Assembly (NCBI RefSeq): GCF_932526225.1
Contig: NC_064044.1
Coordinates: forward strand, 12,910,084 to 12,974,083
Reading direction: 5' to 3'
Source of the DNA: Nematostella vectensis
Lineage: Eukaryota; Cnidaria; Anthozoa; Actiniaria; Edwardsiidae
Length of the DNA: 64,000 nucleotides
A model generated the notes under the pieces. That model made no database searches, was not told the origin of the DNA, and saw only the letters and a program-made list of their open reading frames with translations. The first letter of the stretch is position 1, and the number at the start of each line of letters is the position of its first letter. The position numbers and the translations under genes were made by a program. This document shows positions 35,111 to 47,873 of the stretch, in pieces.

Positions 35111-37735
35111 GAGTGACTGATATAACTCGGAGAGTGACAGAGGAGACGCTCCCGCAAAGGACTGGGTCCAATCGGATTTTCGTACTTGGAGGGGCCGTTT
35201 TTTGTACAAATGACGATAACAGGTGCAAAAGCGATAAAGAGTGCAAAATGAATGAAAAGTTAATGACAAACTTGTTTCACAATGTATCTGACACTTCTGG
35301 CACAACCAGAGGTTCTACAGCCTTTCCACTTCGTCATATAGCCGTTATATGTAGTAGTTTTTAGCTTTATTTGAGTAAATGACCTCAAGAATAGGCTGTT
35401 TTAAAGCAAGGGATGTATGCACTAGACTTAGAAGAATATAGAGCTGAAAAAAGGTCACGAGATGAATTTGAAATTGTTCTAGGCACTGGTACCCTCAGTT
35501 TTGTTTTTCCAACTTAAATACTCAACATTTGTTGGAAAGATCACATCATCAATAAGGAGTCGCCCTTTACTTGGCTCCACATCAACATGAAAGCATTGCG
35601 CAGGAGGATAGCCAGCAGGCTATTTGTAATATAGCCATGACATGGCCACCCGACGAAAAAAGAAAGCCCTGATCCCGGGAGTCCCCGAAATGAGCCTCAA
35701 GGAATTGCTGTAATGGACTAAGGGAACGCGAAAGAAATGACTTACAATGCTCAGCATAACAAAGGATTTCAAAGTGACTTAAAAATTCTACGAATTCCAG
35801 TACGATAGCTCTATCTTTTACAACTCCACAGCGTCTGATCGACTAAACCCAAGAACAGGGTCCAAAACCAGGCGAAGGGCCCAGGGGGTCAGCACCCCCT
35901 TTACCTCGCTTTAACAGCCAACATTCTTACCATTAACACTCTAAACACTAGCACTTCCGACCCATTACTCTGACATTATGTACCTTTGTTTTCGGGAACC
36001 CTTATTATCTATATTCATTCGACAACCAAACGTTTTTTTCCATAAATTTCATGTCCACACGAAAGACACATTTCTGTGAATTTTTTTGTATGGGGGGATC
36101 CCATTTTTCTCCCTGCCTGGGGGGAGGGTCCTATTGTTTTCGCATATTTTTTGACTTGTAATAAGACTATAGTAATGGCCCTTGTAAAAGCTTTCGAAAG
36201 ACGATGCTGTCACTCAAACAGTTTCAGGCTCTTGATATGTTTGTGGATCACTTGGGGAAATGGACTGAAAGAATTTACAACGAAACAAATATTCAGAGGA
36301 AGGATATAGAATGTCAAATATATGTCATGATCAATGTAGATGGGGCTAATATCTAAGTTACAATAAAAGTAGTAGCTAGAAAGTAATAGCTGTTCAAACA
36401 TTCCATTTTGGTTCGAATGTATCAAATAACATTTGACCAAGAGCTCTGCAAAGCCCTCCCATAACAACATTAGGTTAACATATTCACCCTTTATAGCTAC
36501 CAACTCCCTTGTTATAGCTTCAAAATTCCTGGTTTGTTGCTATTATTTGCTGGTTTGATGAGATGTTGAGAATCAAGGCAAATAAGTCAATAGCTTGGAC
36601 AAATTTTATACTATGACTGTGATAACCAGGATTTACAAGCTTTGATTTGTTGGTGCCCTGCTTCAGTCTGTGAAGAGAAAAATCTGGACTTGCACCAAAG
36701 AAATGTCAGATTCTTAGAAGTTGTGTTAACACAATGCCAAATAAATGTACACAAAATGGACCAAATAAGCCCAGAAAGGAAACCACTTGACCACTTCTAT
36801 CCTGCTCGACCTTGTGGACTGTTTTAAACAGTTAGGAACAAATACAGACTTGCAGCCATGAAAGGCGCATACATCGGCAATGGTGGCAATTGTGGCAAGT
36901 CTTACATTATATGCTTTTATAACTTCCTTGCCTTTTTTTGCAATGATTATAAAACGTATTATAGTTTCTGGTCAGCCAAGAGTTCACACGTGAAACGACC
37001 ACTTCAGTGGATAGTCACTATAATACACATTCTCTCTATCCTCTTTTTTTGGAAAGTCAAATTTGAACAAAGTATTCAAAACAGATCATAAATAACAAGT
37101 ATAAATTTTCGAATTAAATGGAAATAGAATTTACAAAAAGACACAAACATCCATATTGAGGTTGCCTTTTATGCTAGTATACTTTTACATGGATATTTCT
37201 AACAAGTTCTTACCAGATCAGTACAGTGAGTCCAGGACAGGTCATGGGTGTTGATACAAACACAGTTCCAGCTTTAAAGAGCTCGTTCGGATGTTACTTC
37301 TTACACTATTGTTAGTTAACTAGCAGTATCAAAAACCTTATGAATGATAATATCGCCTCTCAGCGACAGAATTTCGAGATCGATACGAATGATCACTTAT
37401 TTTTTGCAAGAGCAAGAAAAAAAGTCTTCGTAACAACGTTTGAGTCCACTTATGGAGAAATAAATAGTCCAAGGCTAGTAACAGAATGTTTCTTTCTCTG
37501 CGACAAAAAGGATTCAGAAATAAGAAGGTATATGACGACGTAGGAAGACTTTGAAAAGCAAGCGTCGTTTTGCCCCTACTCGGCCGCCATTTTGGATTCC
37601 TTGAGACAAAGTCAATTTTCCGCCCTGTCATCTGATTTGCTAATCCGTGCGTCTAAAAATAGCCTGATCCTAGGAAACGCCGTGACACCTATATAGTACC
37701 AGGGTGTTGGAAAGTTGATTGCCCCTACTTATGAG
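35111..37735. other. Gene-poor interval
   Basis: Mostly AT-rich sequence with small chance ORFs, and a GC-richer patch near 35860-35910. I see no splice-supported exon, RNA gene or inverted-repeat element here. Confidence 0.4.
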
Positions 37736-38388
37736 CCCCTGATAATGACATATGTCCCTATGTAACCCTGATAAACAAAAAAATGGGTACAAGCGGAACA
37801 AATACATGCGAACGCCAGCCCAGCGAAATAAAAAGAAATGAGGTCTCTGCTAGCAGGGAAATTGGAGGCTAAGTTGGTAGGATGAAATGAGAGGGGGGAG
37901 GGAATTCTGTACTTTTGCTTGGGTTCGGAGAGCTGTAACGCAACAGAAATATTAACAAACCGCGCACGCTCGAAAGCATTATATTAGTGACAACATGTGC
38001 GGGAAACCCGCGGGTACTCGCGGGCACTGAACAGGATCTGGAAGGAGAGGGGAGGAAGGGGTCCTTGACCACGCGTTCTCGCGCATTTGTTTTGCACAAT
38101 CCCGCATCCCGCACCGTTGGTTTGTTGATTTTGTAGAATGAAAAGTCAGAGTCGACGATCGAAGTAGTCGAAGTTTTAGAAATTGGAAAAGCTTCCCTCG
38201 TAGAACTTTAACCTGATGTATATACATGTTCATAGCCAATAAAACTCAAAGAAAACAAGAAAGCGACTTCAGCCTTTATCGACTCGCTGTTGGACCTTTA
38301 ATTATATTGAGATACCATTTGGGAGCCCTTTGTTTTTCTTTGTCCCAAGTGTAATCCCATAATGCGTCACTAGTAAGCCTCCCGGTAA
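37736..38388 (+). promoter_or_regulatory. 5' flank of the zinc-finger gene (duplicated at 40604-41035)
   Basis: This block (from TAACCCTGATAAACAAAAAA to about 38280) recurs at 40604-41035 with moderate divergence, in the same orientation relative to zinc-finger coding sequence. It probably contains the promoter and 5' UTR. Shared parts include TTGGGTTCGGAGAGCTGTAA and ACATGTGCGGGAAACCCGCG. Confidence 0.55.
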
Positions 38389-39270
38389 ATGTACATGGCG
38401 TCCAAACCCAAAACACGGAATGCCTCAGAGAAATCGAAAAATATCGATCATTCATATGACATACCTGGCAATTCCACTAATGATAACTTACGCAATGAGG
38501 AGAGTTCTTATGATTATACTCAGGAGAGTGAAGAACTTGACAAAAGACAACGGTTACCTGAAAACAGGAGTTTTGAGTGTGACCTCTATGGTAAATGTTT
38601 CAGTCAGTCTGGACATCGCAACGTACATAGAAGAACACATTTGGGTGAGAGGCCGTACAAATGTGAACAGTGTAGCAAATGCTTTAAACAGGCTGGAACC
38701 CTCAAGAGACATGCTCTCACACATACAGGAGAAAAGCCACAACAGTGTCCTCAGTGTGGTAAATGTTTTGCACAGGCTGGAAACCTCAAAAGACATGTTC
38801 TTACACATACAGGGGAAAAGGGACACCAGTGTCTTCAGTGTGGTAAATGTTTTGCACAGGCTAGACACCTCAAGACACATGCTCTCACACATACAAGAAA
38901 AAAGGAACACCAGTGTCCTCAGTGTGGTAAATGTTTTTCACAGGCTGGACACCTCAAAAGACATGCTCTCACGCATACTGAAGAAAAGCCACATCAGTGT
39001 CTTCAGTGTGGTAAATGTTTCACACAGGCTGGAAACCTCAAGACACATGCTCTCACGCATACTGGAGAAAAGCCACATCAGTGTCTTCAGTGTGGTAAAT
39101 GTTTTGCACAGGCTGGACACCTCAAAAGACATGCTCTCACGCATACAGGAGAAAAGCCACATCAGTGTCTTCAGTGTGGCAAATGTTTCACACAGGCTGG
39201 AAACCTCAAGACACATGCTCTCACACATACAGGAGAAAAGGAACACCAGTGTCCTCAGTGCCGTAAATGA
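38389..39270 (+). CDS. C2H2 zinc-finger protein, single exon, 293 aa
   Basis: After an acidic ~60-residue leader come tandem C2H2 fingers of the pattern QCxQCGKCFxQAGxLKxHALTHTGEKPH. Seven have all four zinc ligands. The first (ECDLYGKCF) has Tyr in place of the second Cys, and the last is cut after CPQC by TGA, where TGT (Cys) would keep the frame open. Beyond that stop the sequence no longer provides the His pair. Fingers joined by TGEK-type linkers normally bind DNA in the nucleus. Near-identity among fingers points to recent internal duplication. The second Met (codon 3) has the better start context. AATAAA at 39734 may be its poly(A) signal. The upstream region and one finger are duplicated downstream. 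Confidence 0.85.
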   Translation: MYMASKPKTRNASEKSKNIDHSYDIPGNSTNDNLRNEESSYDYTQESEELDKRQRLPENRSFECDLYGKCFSQSGHRNVHRRTHLGERPYKCEQCSKCFKQAGTLKRHALTHTGEKPQQCPQCGKCFAQAGNLKRHVLTHTGEKGHQCLQCGKCFAQARHLKTHALTHTRKKEHQCPQCGKCFSQAGHLKRHALTHTEEKPHQCLQCGKCFTQAGNLKTHALTHTGEKPHQCLQCGKCFAQAGHLKRHALTHTGEKPHQCLQCGKCFTQAGNLKTHALTHTGEKEHQCPQCRK

Positions 39271-39733
39271 TTTACACATACTGGAACCCTCAGTAAACCT
39301 CCTGGAAATGCTTTATGAGCTGTGACCTAAAAACATGTAATTGATTTGAAAAGACATGCTTTTTACACATTTGGTAAAAAACATAGCTGCCTGTATGGAA
39401 AATGTGTGGCATGGTAAAAGCTTTAAATATTTCAGTGACAAGCTGTAACCTTTAGTCGTTAAGGATATGTTAAAAGGTAGTAGAAAAAAAAAATACTTTT
39501 TATTATTGGAAGCAGGGATCTCTTATTTTTTGCCTGTTTAAAATTTAAATTATATGTTGAAGTTTATGTTGAAGAGTGAAAAGTGAAAAGTTTAATTTTG
39601 GCTAACCCAGCCATGACTGGTAAGCTAAAATATCAGAATAATGCGATTATAACAAATATGTAATGAAAGATTACTAGGTTACAGAGTGAGCCTCTCTTGT
39701 AAAGGCTCCCTAGGCATGGTTCCTTAAAAGTTT

Positions 39734-39739
39734 AATAAA
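39734..39739 (+). terminator. Likely polyadenylation signal of the zinc-finger gene
   Basis: AATAAA about 460 bp after the stop, followed within about 20 bases by a CCTGCTGTTGTTTAGG-type G/T-rich stretch. Confidence 0.5.
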
Positions 39740-40603
39740 CCTATCAACCTTAAAAGCCTGCTGTTGTTTAGGTTTTATTCAGGATTTGTCCATTGGATAT
39801 CATTCATCTTCAGATAACTCTTATCTGACCTTCTAGGAACCTGTTATGTTTGTAAAGGCCTGTGGCCTAGTTGACCGTGTGGACCTGGTGCCGAGCGCAC
39901 ACCAGGCATGCGCGCGTGAGTACACATGTGAGCGAGCAGCGACGCCATCTTGTTTTTAGTAAATTTTTGTCTTGTTTCATTGAGTTAAATCTCGTGGTTT
40001 GATCCGAACTGTTGAATCAGGAAAGACGCAGCAGAACCGGGCCCTGGAGAGAATGTCAAAGGGGGTAGTAAAACCGTAGATGTGAAGGTAGCGGGTGGAT
40101 GTTTATGTAGGAAATAGGGTTGACAAGACAGTTGGAGTAAACAAATTGATTTGCTTGGTAGTAAAGAGGGTGACAGAGTGATGAAAGCTAGTTGGTCGGT
40201 CGGTCGGTTGGTTGGTTAGTAGCTTCATAGTGTTGACAAAGAATGTTGTGTGATGTTACGGAGTATAAGGTAGGACGAGAAAATAGGGTGGACAAGGGAA
40301 CATCTAGTGAGTGGTTACTAAGGGGAATAAAGTAGGCGTGGCGGCGTGTGACTTGTGAGGTGACGAAATGTAGAGATTGATGAGGTGTTGTGAATAAGAA
40401 AAGTATCTCGTAGCGGCGAGGGAAGGGAAACGACGCCGAGAAACTGTGAATTGTGTGTGGCTAAAGGGGAAATAAGAATAGGGGGTTAAAACTAGTTTTG
40501 CGAGACGAAGCGAACGGGGTGTAGCGGCTAATGCAGCGACTGGAGGAAGTGAAGGGCGACATGTAAATGAAACAGAAATGTAGATAAGATGAGGGGAGTT
40601 ATG

Positions 40604-42068
<1,465 letters not shown>

Positions 42069-44786
42069 GTTTTCTCCCCTTTCCACTGAGGTCCTAGGAC
42101 TGCGTCCATAGTCTTCAACCTTCCCATTTATGGTACACGAGTTCTCTTCCCTTCCCACCGAGGTCCTAGGACTGCGTCCATCGTCTTCAACCTTCCCATT
42201 GATGGTTCACGAGTTTTCTCCCCTTTCCACTGAGGCCCTAGGACTGCGTCCATCGTCTTCAACCTTTCCATTGATGGTACACGAGTTCCCTCCCCTTTCC
42301 ACTGAGGTCCTAGGACTGCGTCCATCGTCTTCAACCTTTCCATTGATGGTACACGAGTTCTCTCCCCTTCCCACTGAGGTCCTAGGATAGCATTCATCGT
42401 CTTCCAACCTTTCCATTGATGGTACACGAGTTCTCTCCCCTTCCCTCCGAGGTCCTAGGACTGCGACTATCGTCTTCAACCTCATTGATGGTACACGAGT
42501 TCTCTCCCATTCCCACCGAGGTACTAGGACTGCGTCTATCGTCTTCAACCTTTCCATTGATGGTACACGAGTTCTCTCCCCTTTCCACTGGGTTGCTAGG
42601 ACTGCGTCCATCGTCTTCAACCTTCCCATTGATGGTTCACGAGTTTTCTCCCCTTCCCACCGAGGTCCTAGGACTGCATTCATCGTCTTCCAACCTTTCC
42701 ATTGATGGTACACGAGTTCTCTCCCCTTCCCTCCGAGGTCCTAGGACTGCGACTATCGTCTTCAACCTCATTGATGGTACACGAGTTCTCTCCCATTCCC
42801 ACCGAGGTACTAGGACTGCGTCCATCGTCTTCAACCTTTCCATTGATGGTACACGAGTTCTCTCCCCTTCCCACTGAGGTCCTAGGATTGCATTCATCGT
42901 CTTCCAACCTTTCCATTGATGGTACACGAGTTCTCTCCCCTTCCCTCCGAGGTCCTAGGACTGCGACTATCGTCTTCAACCTCATTGATGGTACACGAGT
43001 TCTCTCCCATTCCCACCGAGGTACTAGGACTGCGTCTATCGTCTTCAACCTTTCCATTGATGGTACACGAGTTCTCTCCCCTTTCCACCGAGGTCCTAGG
43101 ATTGCGTTCATCATCTTCCAACCTTCCCATTGATGGTACACAAGTTCTCTCCCCTTCCCACCGAGGTCCTAGGACTGCGTCTATCGTTTTCAACCTTTCC
43201 ATTGATGGTACACGAGTTCTCTCCCCTTTCCACTGGGTTGCTAGGACTGCGTCTATCATCTTCCAACCTTCCCATTGATGGTACACGGGTTCTCTCCCCT
43301 TCCCACCGAGGTCCTAGGACTGCGTCTATCGTCTTCAACCTTCCCATTGATGGTTCACGAGTTCTCTCCCCTTTCCACCGAGGTCCTAGGATTGCGTCCA
43401 TCGTCTTCAACCTTTCCATTGATGGTACACGAGTTTTCTCCCCTTTCCACTGAGGTCCTAGGATTGCGTCCATCGTCTTCAACCTTCCCATTGATGGTTC
43501 ACGAGTTTTCTCCCCTTCCCACCGAGGTAATAGGACTGCGTCTATCGTCTTCAACCTTCCCATTGATGGTTCACGAGTTCTCTCCCCTTCCCACCGAGGT
43601 AATAGGACTGCGTTCATCGTCTTCAACCTTCCCATTTATGGTACACGAGTTTTCTCCCCTTTCCACTGAGGTCCTAGGATTGCGTCCATCGTCTTCAACC
43701 TTCCCATTGATGGTTCACGAGTTTTCTCCCCTTTCCACTGAGGTCCTAGGACTGCGTCCATCGTCTTCAACCTTTCCATTGATGGTACACGAGTTCTCTC
43801 CCCTTTCCACTGAGGTCCTAGGACTGCGTCCATCGTCTTCAACCTTTCCATTGATGGTACACGAGTTCTCTACCCTTCCCACTGAGGTCCTAGGATTGCG
43901 TTCATCGTCTTCCAACCTTTCCATTGATGGTACACGAGTTCTCTCCCCTTCCCACCGAGGTCCTAGGACTGCGACTATCGTCTTCAACCTCATTGATGGT
44001 ACACGAGTTCTCTCCCCTTCCCACCGAGGTACTAGGACTGCGTCTATCGTCTTCAACCTTTCCATTGATGGTACACGAGTTCTCTCCCCTTCCCACCGAG
44101 GTCCTAGGACTGCGACTATCGTCTTCAACCTCATTGATGGTACACGAGTTCTCTCCCCTTCCCACCGAGGTACTAGGACTGCGTCTATCGTCTTCAACCT
44201 TTCCATTGATGGTACACGAGTTCTCTCCCCTTCCCACCGAGGTCCTAGGACTGCGTCCATCGTCTTCAACCTTCCCATTGATGGTACACGAGTTCTCTCC
44301 CCTTCCCACCGAGGTCCTAGGACTGCGTCCATCGTCTTCAACCTTCCCATTGATGGTACACGAGTTCTCTCCCCTTCCCACCGAGGTCCTAGGATCGCGT
44401 CTATCGTGTTCCAACCTTCCCATTTATGGTACACGAGTTCTCTCCCCTTTCCACTGAGGTGCTAGGATTGCGTCCATCGTCTTCAACCTTCCCATTTATG
44501 GTACACGAGTTCTCTCCCCTTTCCACTGGGCTGCTAGGACTGCGTCTATCGTGTTCCAACCTTTCCATTGATGGTACACGAGTTTTCTCCCCTTTCCACT
44601 AAGGTCCTAGGACTGCGTCTATCGTCTTCAACCTTTCCATTGATGGTACACAAATTCTCTCCCCTTCCCACTGAGGTCCTAGGACTGCGTCCATCGTCTT
44701 CAACCTTCCCATTTATGGTACACGAGTTCTCTCCCCTTTCCACTGAGGTGCTAGGACTGAGTCTGTCTTCCAACCTTCCCATTGAT
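42069..44786. repeat. 2.7-kb satellite of ~72-bp units (about 37 copies)
   Basis: The unit reads GAGTTCTCTCCCCTTCCCAC, CGAGGTCCTAGGACTGCGTC, CATCGTCTTCAACCTTCCCA, TTGATGGTACAC. Variants of 69 bp (AACCTCATTGATGG) and 73 bp (CTTCCAACC) interrupt the register. Because 72 is divisible by three and the unit lacks stops in several frames, long ORFs (up to 396 codons) appear on both strands. They are repeat artefacts. A higher-order pattern is visible where the same run of variants recurs around 42400-43060 and 43880-44240. Confidence 0.95.
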
Positions 44787-45189
44787 AAAAAATGTAAGGA
44801 AACAAGAAGTGTCATCTTGTCCCATTTAAAGTAGGTGTTTGTTTAAACCTAACACGACGTTAACTAGCGCTTTTGCGACCAAGACTAGTATAAAGATTAG
44901 CACACGCAGACCCCCCAAACCACCGAGAACGTGCTAAAGAAGATGACAGTGGACTTCAGGTTACTATGACTCGTTTTATTTAAATCATTGTTCAACAAAC
45001 AGTAGTATATGCATGCTGAAGCGTTGTAGAATTGCTTAACTGTGAGAAACTCATAATGTCGTTAACGCCCAGCAACCCGCTGTACAACCTTGTAACGAAT
45101 CGTATAGATAGATTGAACTACACATATAATTTAAGATCTCGTGCCAATGTAATTGTGAAACCAACCAACACTGACCGCTTTGGAAATTT

Positions 45190-45302
45190 CTGCACAAATT
45201 CGCCTTAAATGTATCGCTTTAATGTATTATGTAATGCTGACTATACCTATAATTCAGATGTAATCTGCTACTGGTATAATAAACTTATTATTATTATTAT
45301 AA
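45190..45302 (+). mobile_element. 3' tail of a LINE with TTA-repeat end
   Basis: GGTATAATAAACTTATTATT is followed by more TTA units, matching the AATAAA plus simple-repeat 3' end typical of cnidarian CR1/L2-like LINEs. No coding part remains. Confidence 0.45.
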
Positions 45303-45934
45303 CTGCAAGGAGATGCACACTTTACCAATACTCCCTAAATAATATTATAAACAAATTCAAAAAACCGACCGTGCAAGTAGCAGTAAAATATCGGTTGTAT
45401 AATGTTCAACAATAGCGTAACGCCCGCCATATGAAAGGAAGCAAAGGTGATTGACAATCAGTTTCGGAGCTTTCATTACAACGCTGATTGCCTGGAGAAG
45501 TTAATGTCAATCATGTAATACGTCTCTTCAGACTTCTTTGCCCGCTTCCAAAACCTTTGCTCTCGTCGACAATTCGCAACGGCTAAACCGCATTCACTCC
45601 TTGAATCTTTTTCATTGACTAGCACTGAAATGGTTTTCAATCACTTTACCTTTTCCGCAAAGTGATGACCAATCAAAGCGCAGCAAATGTAATTCCTCTG
45701 TCAGTTTGGATGACGGAAGTCAAAAAGCGGTTTAGCAGTTGGAAATTATAACTCTGAGTTTCCAAGATATTTGAAATCGCAATAATACGGCTTATTAAAG
45801 TGCCCATGTCAGTCACACCTTTGTTATTGCTTTCATTTAATATTGAAAGTCACATAATGCTAAAATAATGCTAAAATCTCGAAATAACTATCTAACAACA
45901 AAATTTTATAATGTATGTATCAAATTCAGTCAAA

Positions 45935-46030
45935 AACATCGCTTTGGTTTCCTCAAATCAGCCGATGGAAAGGGATTCTTTTTCACGCTTGGTTCTTTGC
46001 TAGGATGACAAAATGGCGGCTGACAGAGGC
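45935..46030 (+). repeat. Dispersed repeat, copy 1 (copy 2 at 60742-60835)
   Basis: Shared phrases are CAGCCGATGGAAAGGGAT (CAGCCGATGGAAATGGAT in the other copy), CTTTTTCAC, and ACAAAATGGCGGCTGACAGAGG (GGCTGGCAGAGG in the other copy). No inverted ends were found. The rest of 44787-47730 has no supportable gene; candidate open frames at 46390-46731 (-) and 46752-47075 (+) lack splice or family support. Confidence 0.55.
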
Positions 46031-47731
46031 TGTTTAACTTAGTGTTAATATAATTCTTACTATATACATGTTTTCCCCATTTTATGTTACACCATCTCTC
46101 GTCATACAGCAAGCTTCTCTCGCTATAAACAGTCAACAAAAATAAATGCTTTATTATCTATGACTAAATGAGTTGCTGTTGTATCAAGATTCTTCTTTCT
46201 CATACGCGCACCAAAGGTAGCCCACCTGGGCTGTTTGAGTGGCTGTTGAGTAGTCTCATGGCTTTGACCTCAAGGCCTTTTAGAAGCTTTCCAGATCCCT
46301 TCCAAAACCAGACAAAAGAAAAACACGAACTTCTTACAACAACGCCTATCCCAAACATCATTCAAACTGTCTGGTGAAACCCTAGTGGACTAGCCTGCAC
46401 TAAATCTTAAAATACTCCGACTCCTCAACTCCTCCCGCGATACCTTACCCCCACTCCCTACCCATCCCCTACTTTTCCATCTAGAAACATTTTCGCCTTT
46501 CGAAAGCCATACCGCGACAATTCGGTTACCTGGGTGATTGTCAATCAAATACGTCGCCATAAAGTTTGGCAAGCCAATTCGCTGTTTCAGTTTTGTAAAG
46601 CTCGCATCATTTCCCTGTTTTATTTCATTTTTTTTAGATCTCGCTCGTCGTGCGTTTTTCCAAGACAACCAGTAACCGAAATTGATAAAGCTACCAGAAA
46701 CGCTCAAATTCACAATTACTAAGCCAAGCATAACGCTCAGCTAAAATTCAATTGCGACGCTTGGCACGGCTCTGTAGTTGTGCCCAGGCCCCCACCTCTC
46801 CCATGCTCAAAGACCCAGGGGTCTTTGCGAGCCTTCCTCGTCTTACTTTCGCTGACGAAGAAAGGAAGCGATTTTTCGAAGCGAAAAAAATGCATCGCGT
46901 ATTGCATTATGGTACAGAATGTGGCCTGGTTACGGATGGTGCGGATTTACGGACACTTTTTATTCGAAACACAATACCGTTGAAGCAAAATAAAGCAAGG
47001 CTGACAACGATACGAGACGCTTGTGTTTTAGTAACAAATTCCCTCCTAAACGACCTAATTTCGATTTCGCTGTAAAGAAATCATGCGTCGAATGGAAAGT
47101 GCCCGAAAACGTGTGCCGTCCTAAATAGGACAATATACCGTTCTGCTGTGTGATGTGATTGCATTTAGCTGGTTGAGACCTTCACATGATAACCAGAAGA
47201 CAAGTACGTGATAATACCAAAAGAGCGTAGTGCCGAATTATACATCTCTGAGAAAAATACATTTTGGGAGCAAAAACTAATTTCTTATATGGGCGTGTAA
47301 CCAGACGCCACGCCCTCCTCGTGGTTACGCCCCACGCTTATGGCGAAATCTTTTTAACGGAAAAAATAAAATAAAAGGCCAAAAACGTATATCAACAACC
47401 TTTTCACTTATATTTTCCGTTAAAATCATTTTCGCTTAGTAAGAATGCTTTTATGTCAACAGCTTGATTTCATCATTTATCAGAATTCATTACTACGCTT
47501 TACGAATGTTAAATTCTTGATGTTTGTTCGATTATGTAAAGGTTTTACTCTGGAACCCAGAGGCTTTAGCCTCTAGTCTTCAGGGGGCAAACAAGTGAAG
47601 GTCTTTTGGCTTCAGAGACCAATAGTCTCAGCTTTTCTGTAGTAACTGGAATACCTGGTCTTTTGTATCTCGTATGGCATCTTCGGCCTGACGTAACTCC
47701 GCCCTACACTGTAGTATGTACCAGGGATAAC

Positions 47732-47871
47732 CACTGATCAGAAAGTCGTCTACTAGCCCGCTAGCCAGGAGGCCATATGCCAGGAAAGCAAGCCATCACT
47801 AGGCCTGGTACTATGACCAGGTAAGTTGCTTTACCTAGTCAATGGACAAGTGGGCGACTTTCTGATCAGTG
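47732..47871. repeat. 17-bp perfect inverted repeat in the 3' UTR of the NEMO/optineurin-like gene
   Basis: CACTGATCAGAAAGTCG at 47732-47748 is matched by its exact reverse complement at 47855-47871, with weaker pairing inside. The right arm begins two bases after the stop codon of the - strand gene. Confidence 0.8.
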
Positions 47872-47873
47872 AT

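Noticed and set aside
39870-39910. tRNA- or SINE-like start (GTGGCCTAGTTGACCGTGTG)
   Set aside because: No B-box at the correct distance and no cloverleaf could be drawn.
43275-44465. 396-codon repetitive frame
   Set aside because: It lies entirely in the 72-bp satellite. Frame-shifting 69- and 73-bp units occur and other frames are open as well.
46390-46731. 113-codon frame on the - strand starting with a hydrophobic segment
   Set aside because: No splice sites, poly(A) signal or family pattern support it.
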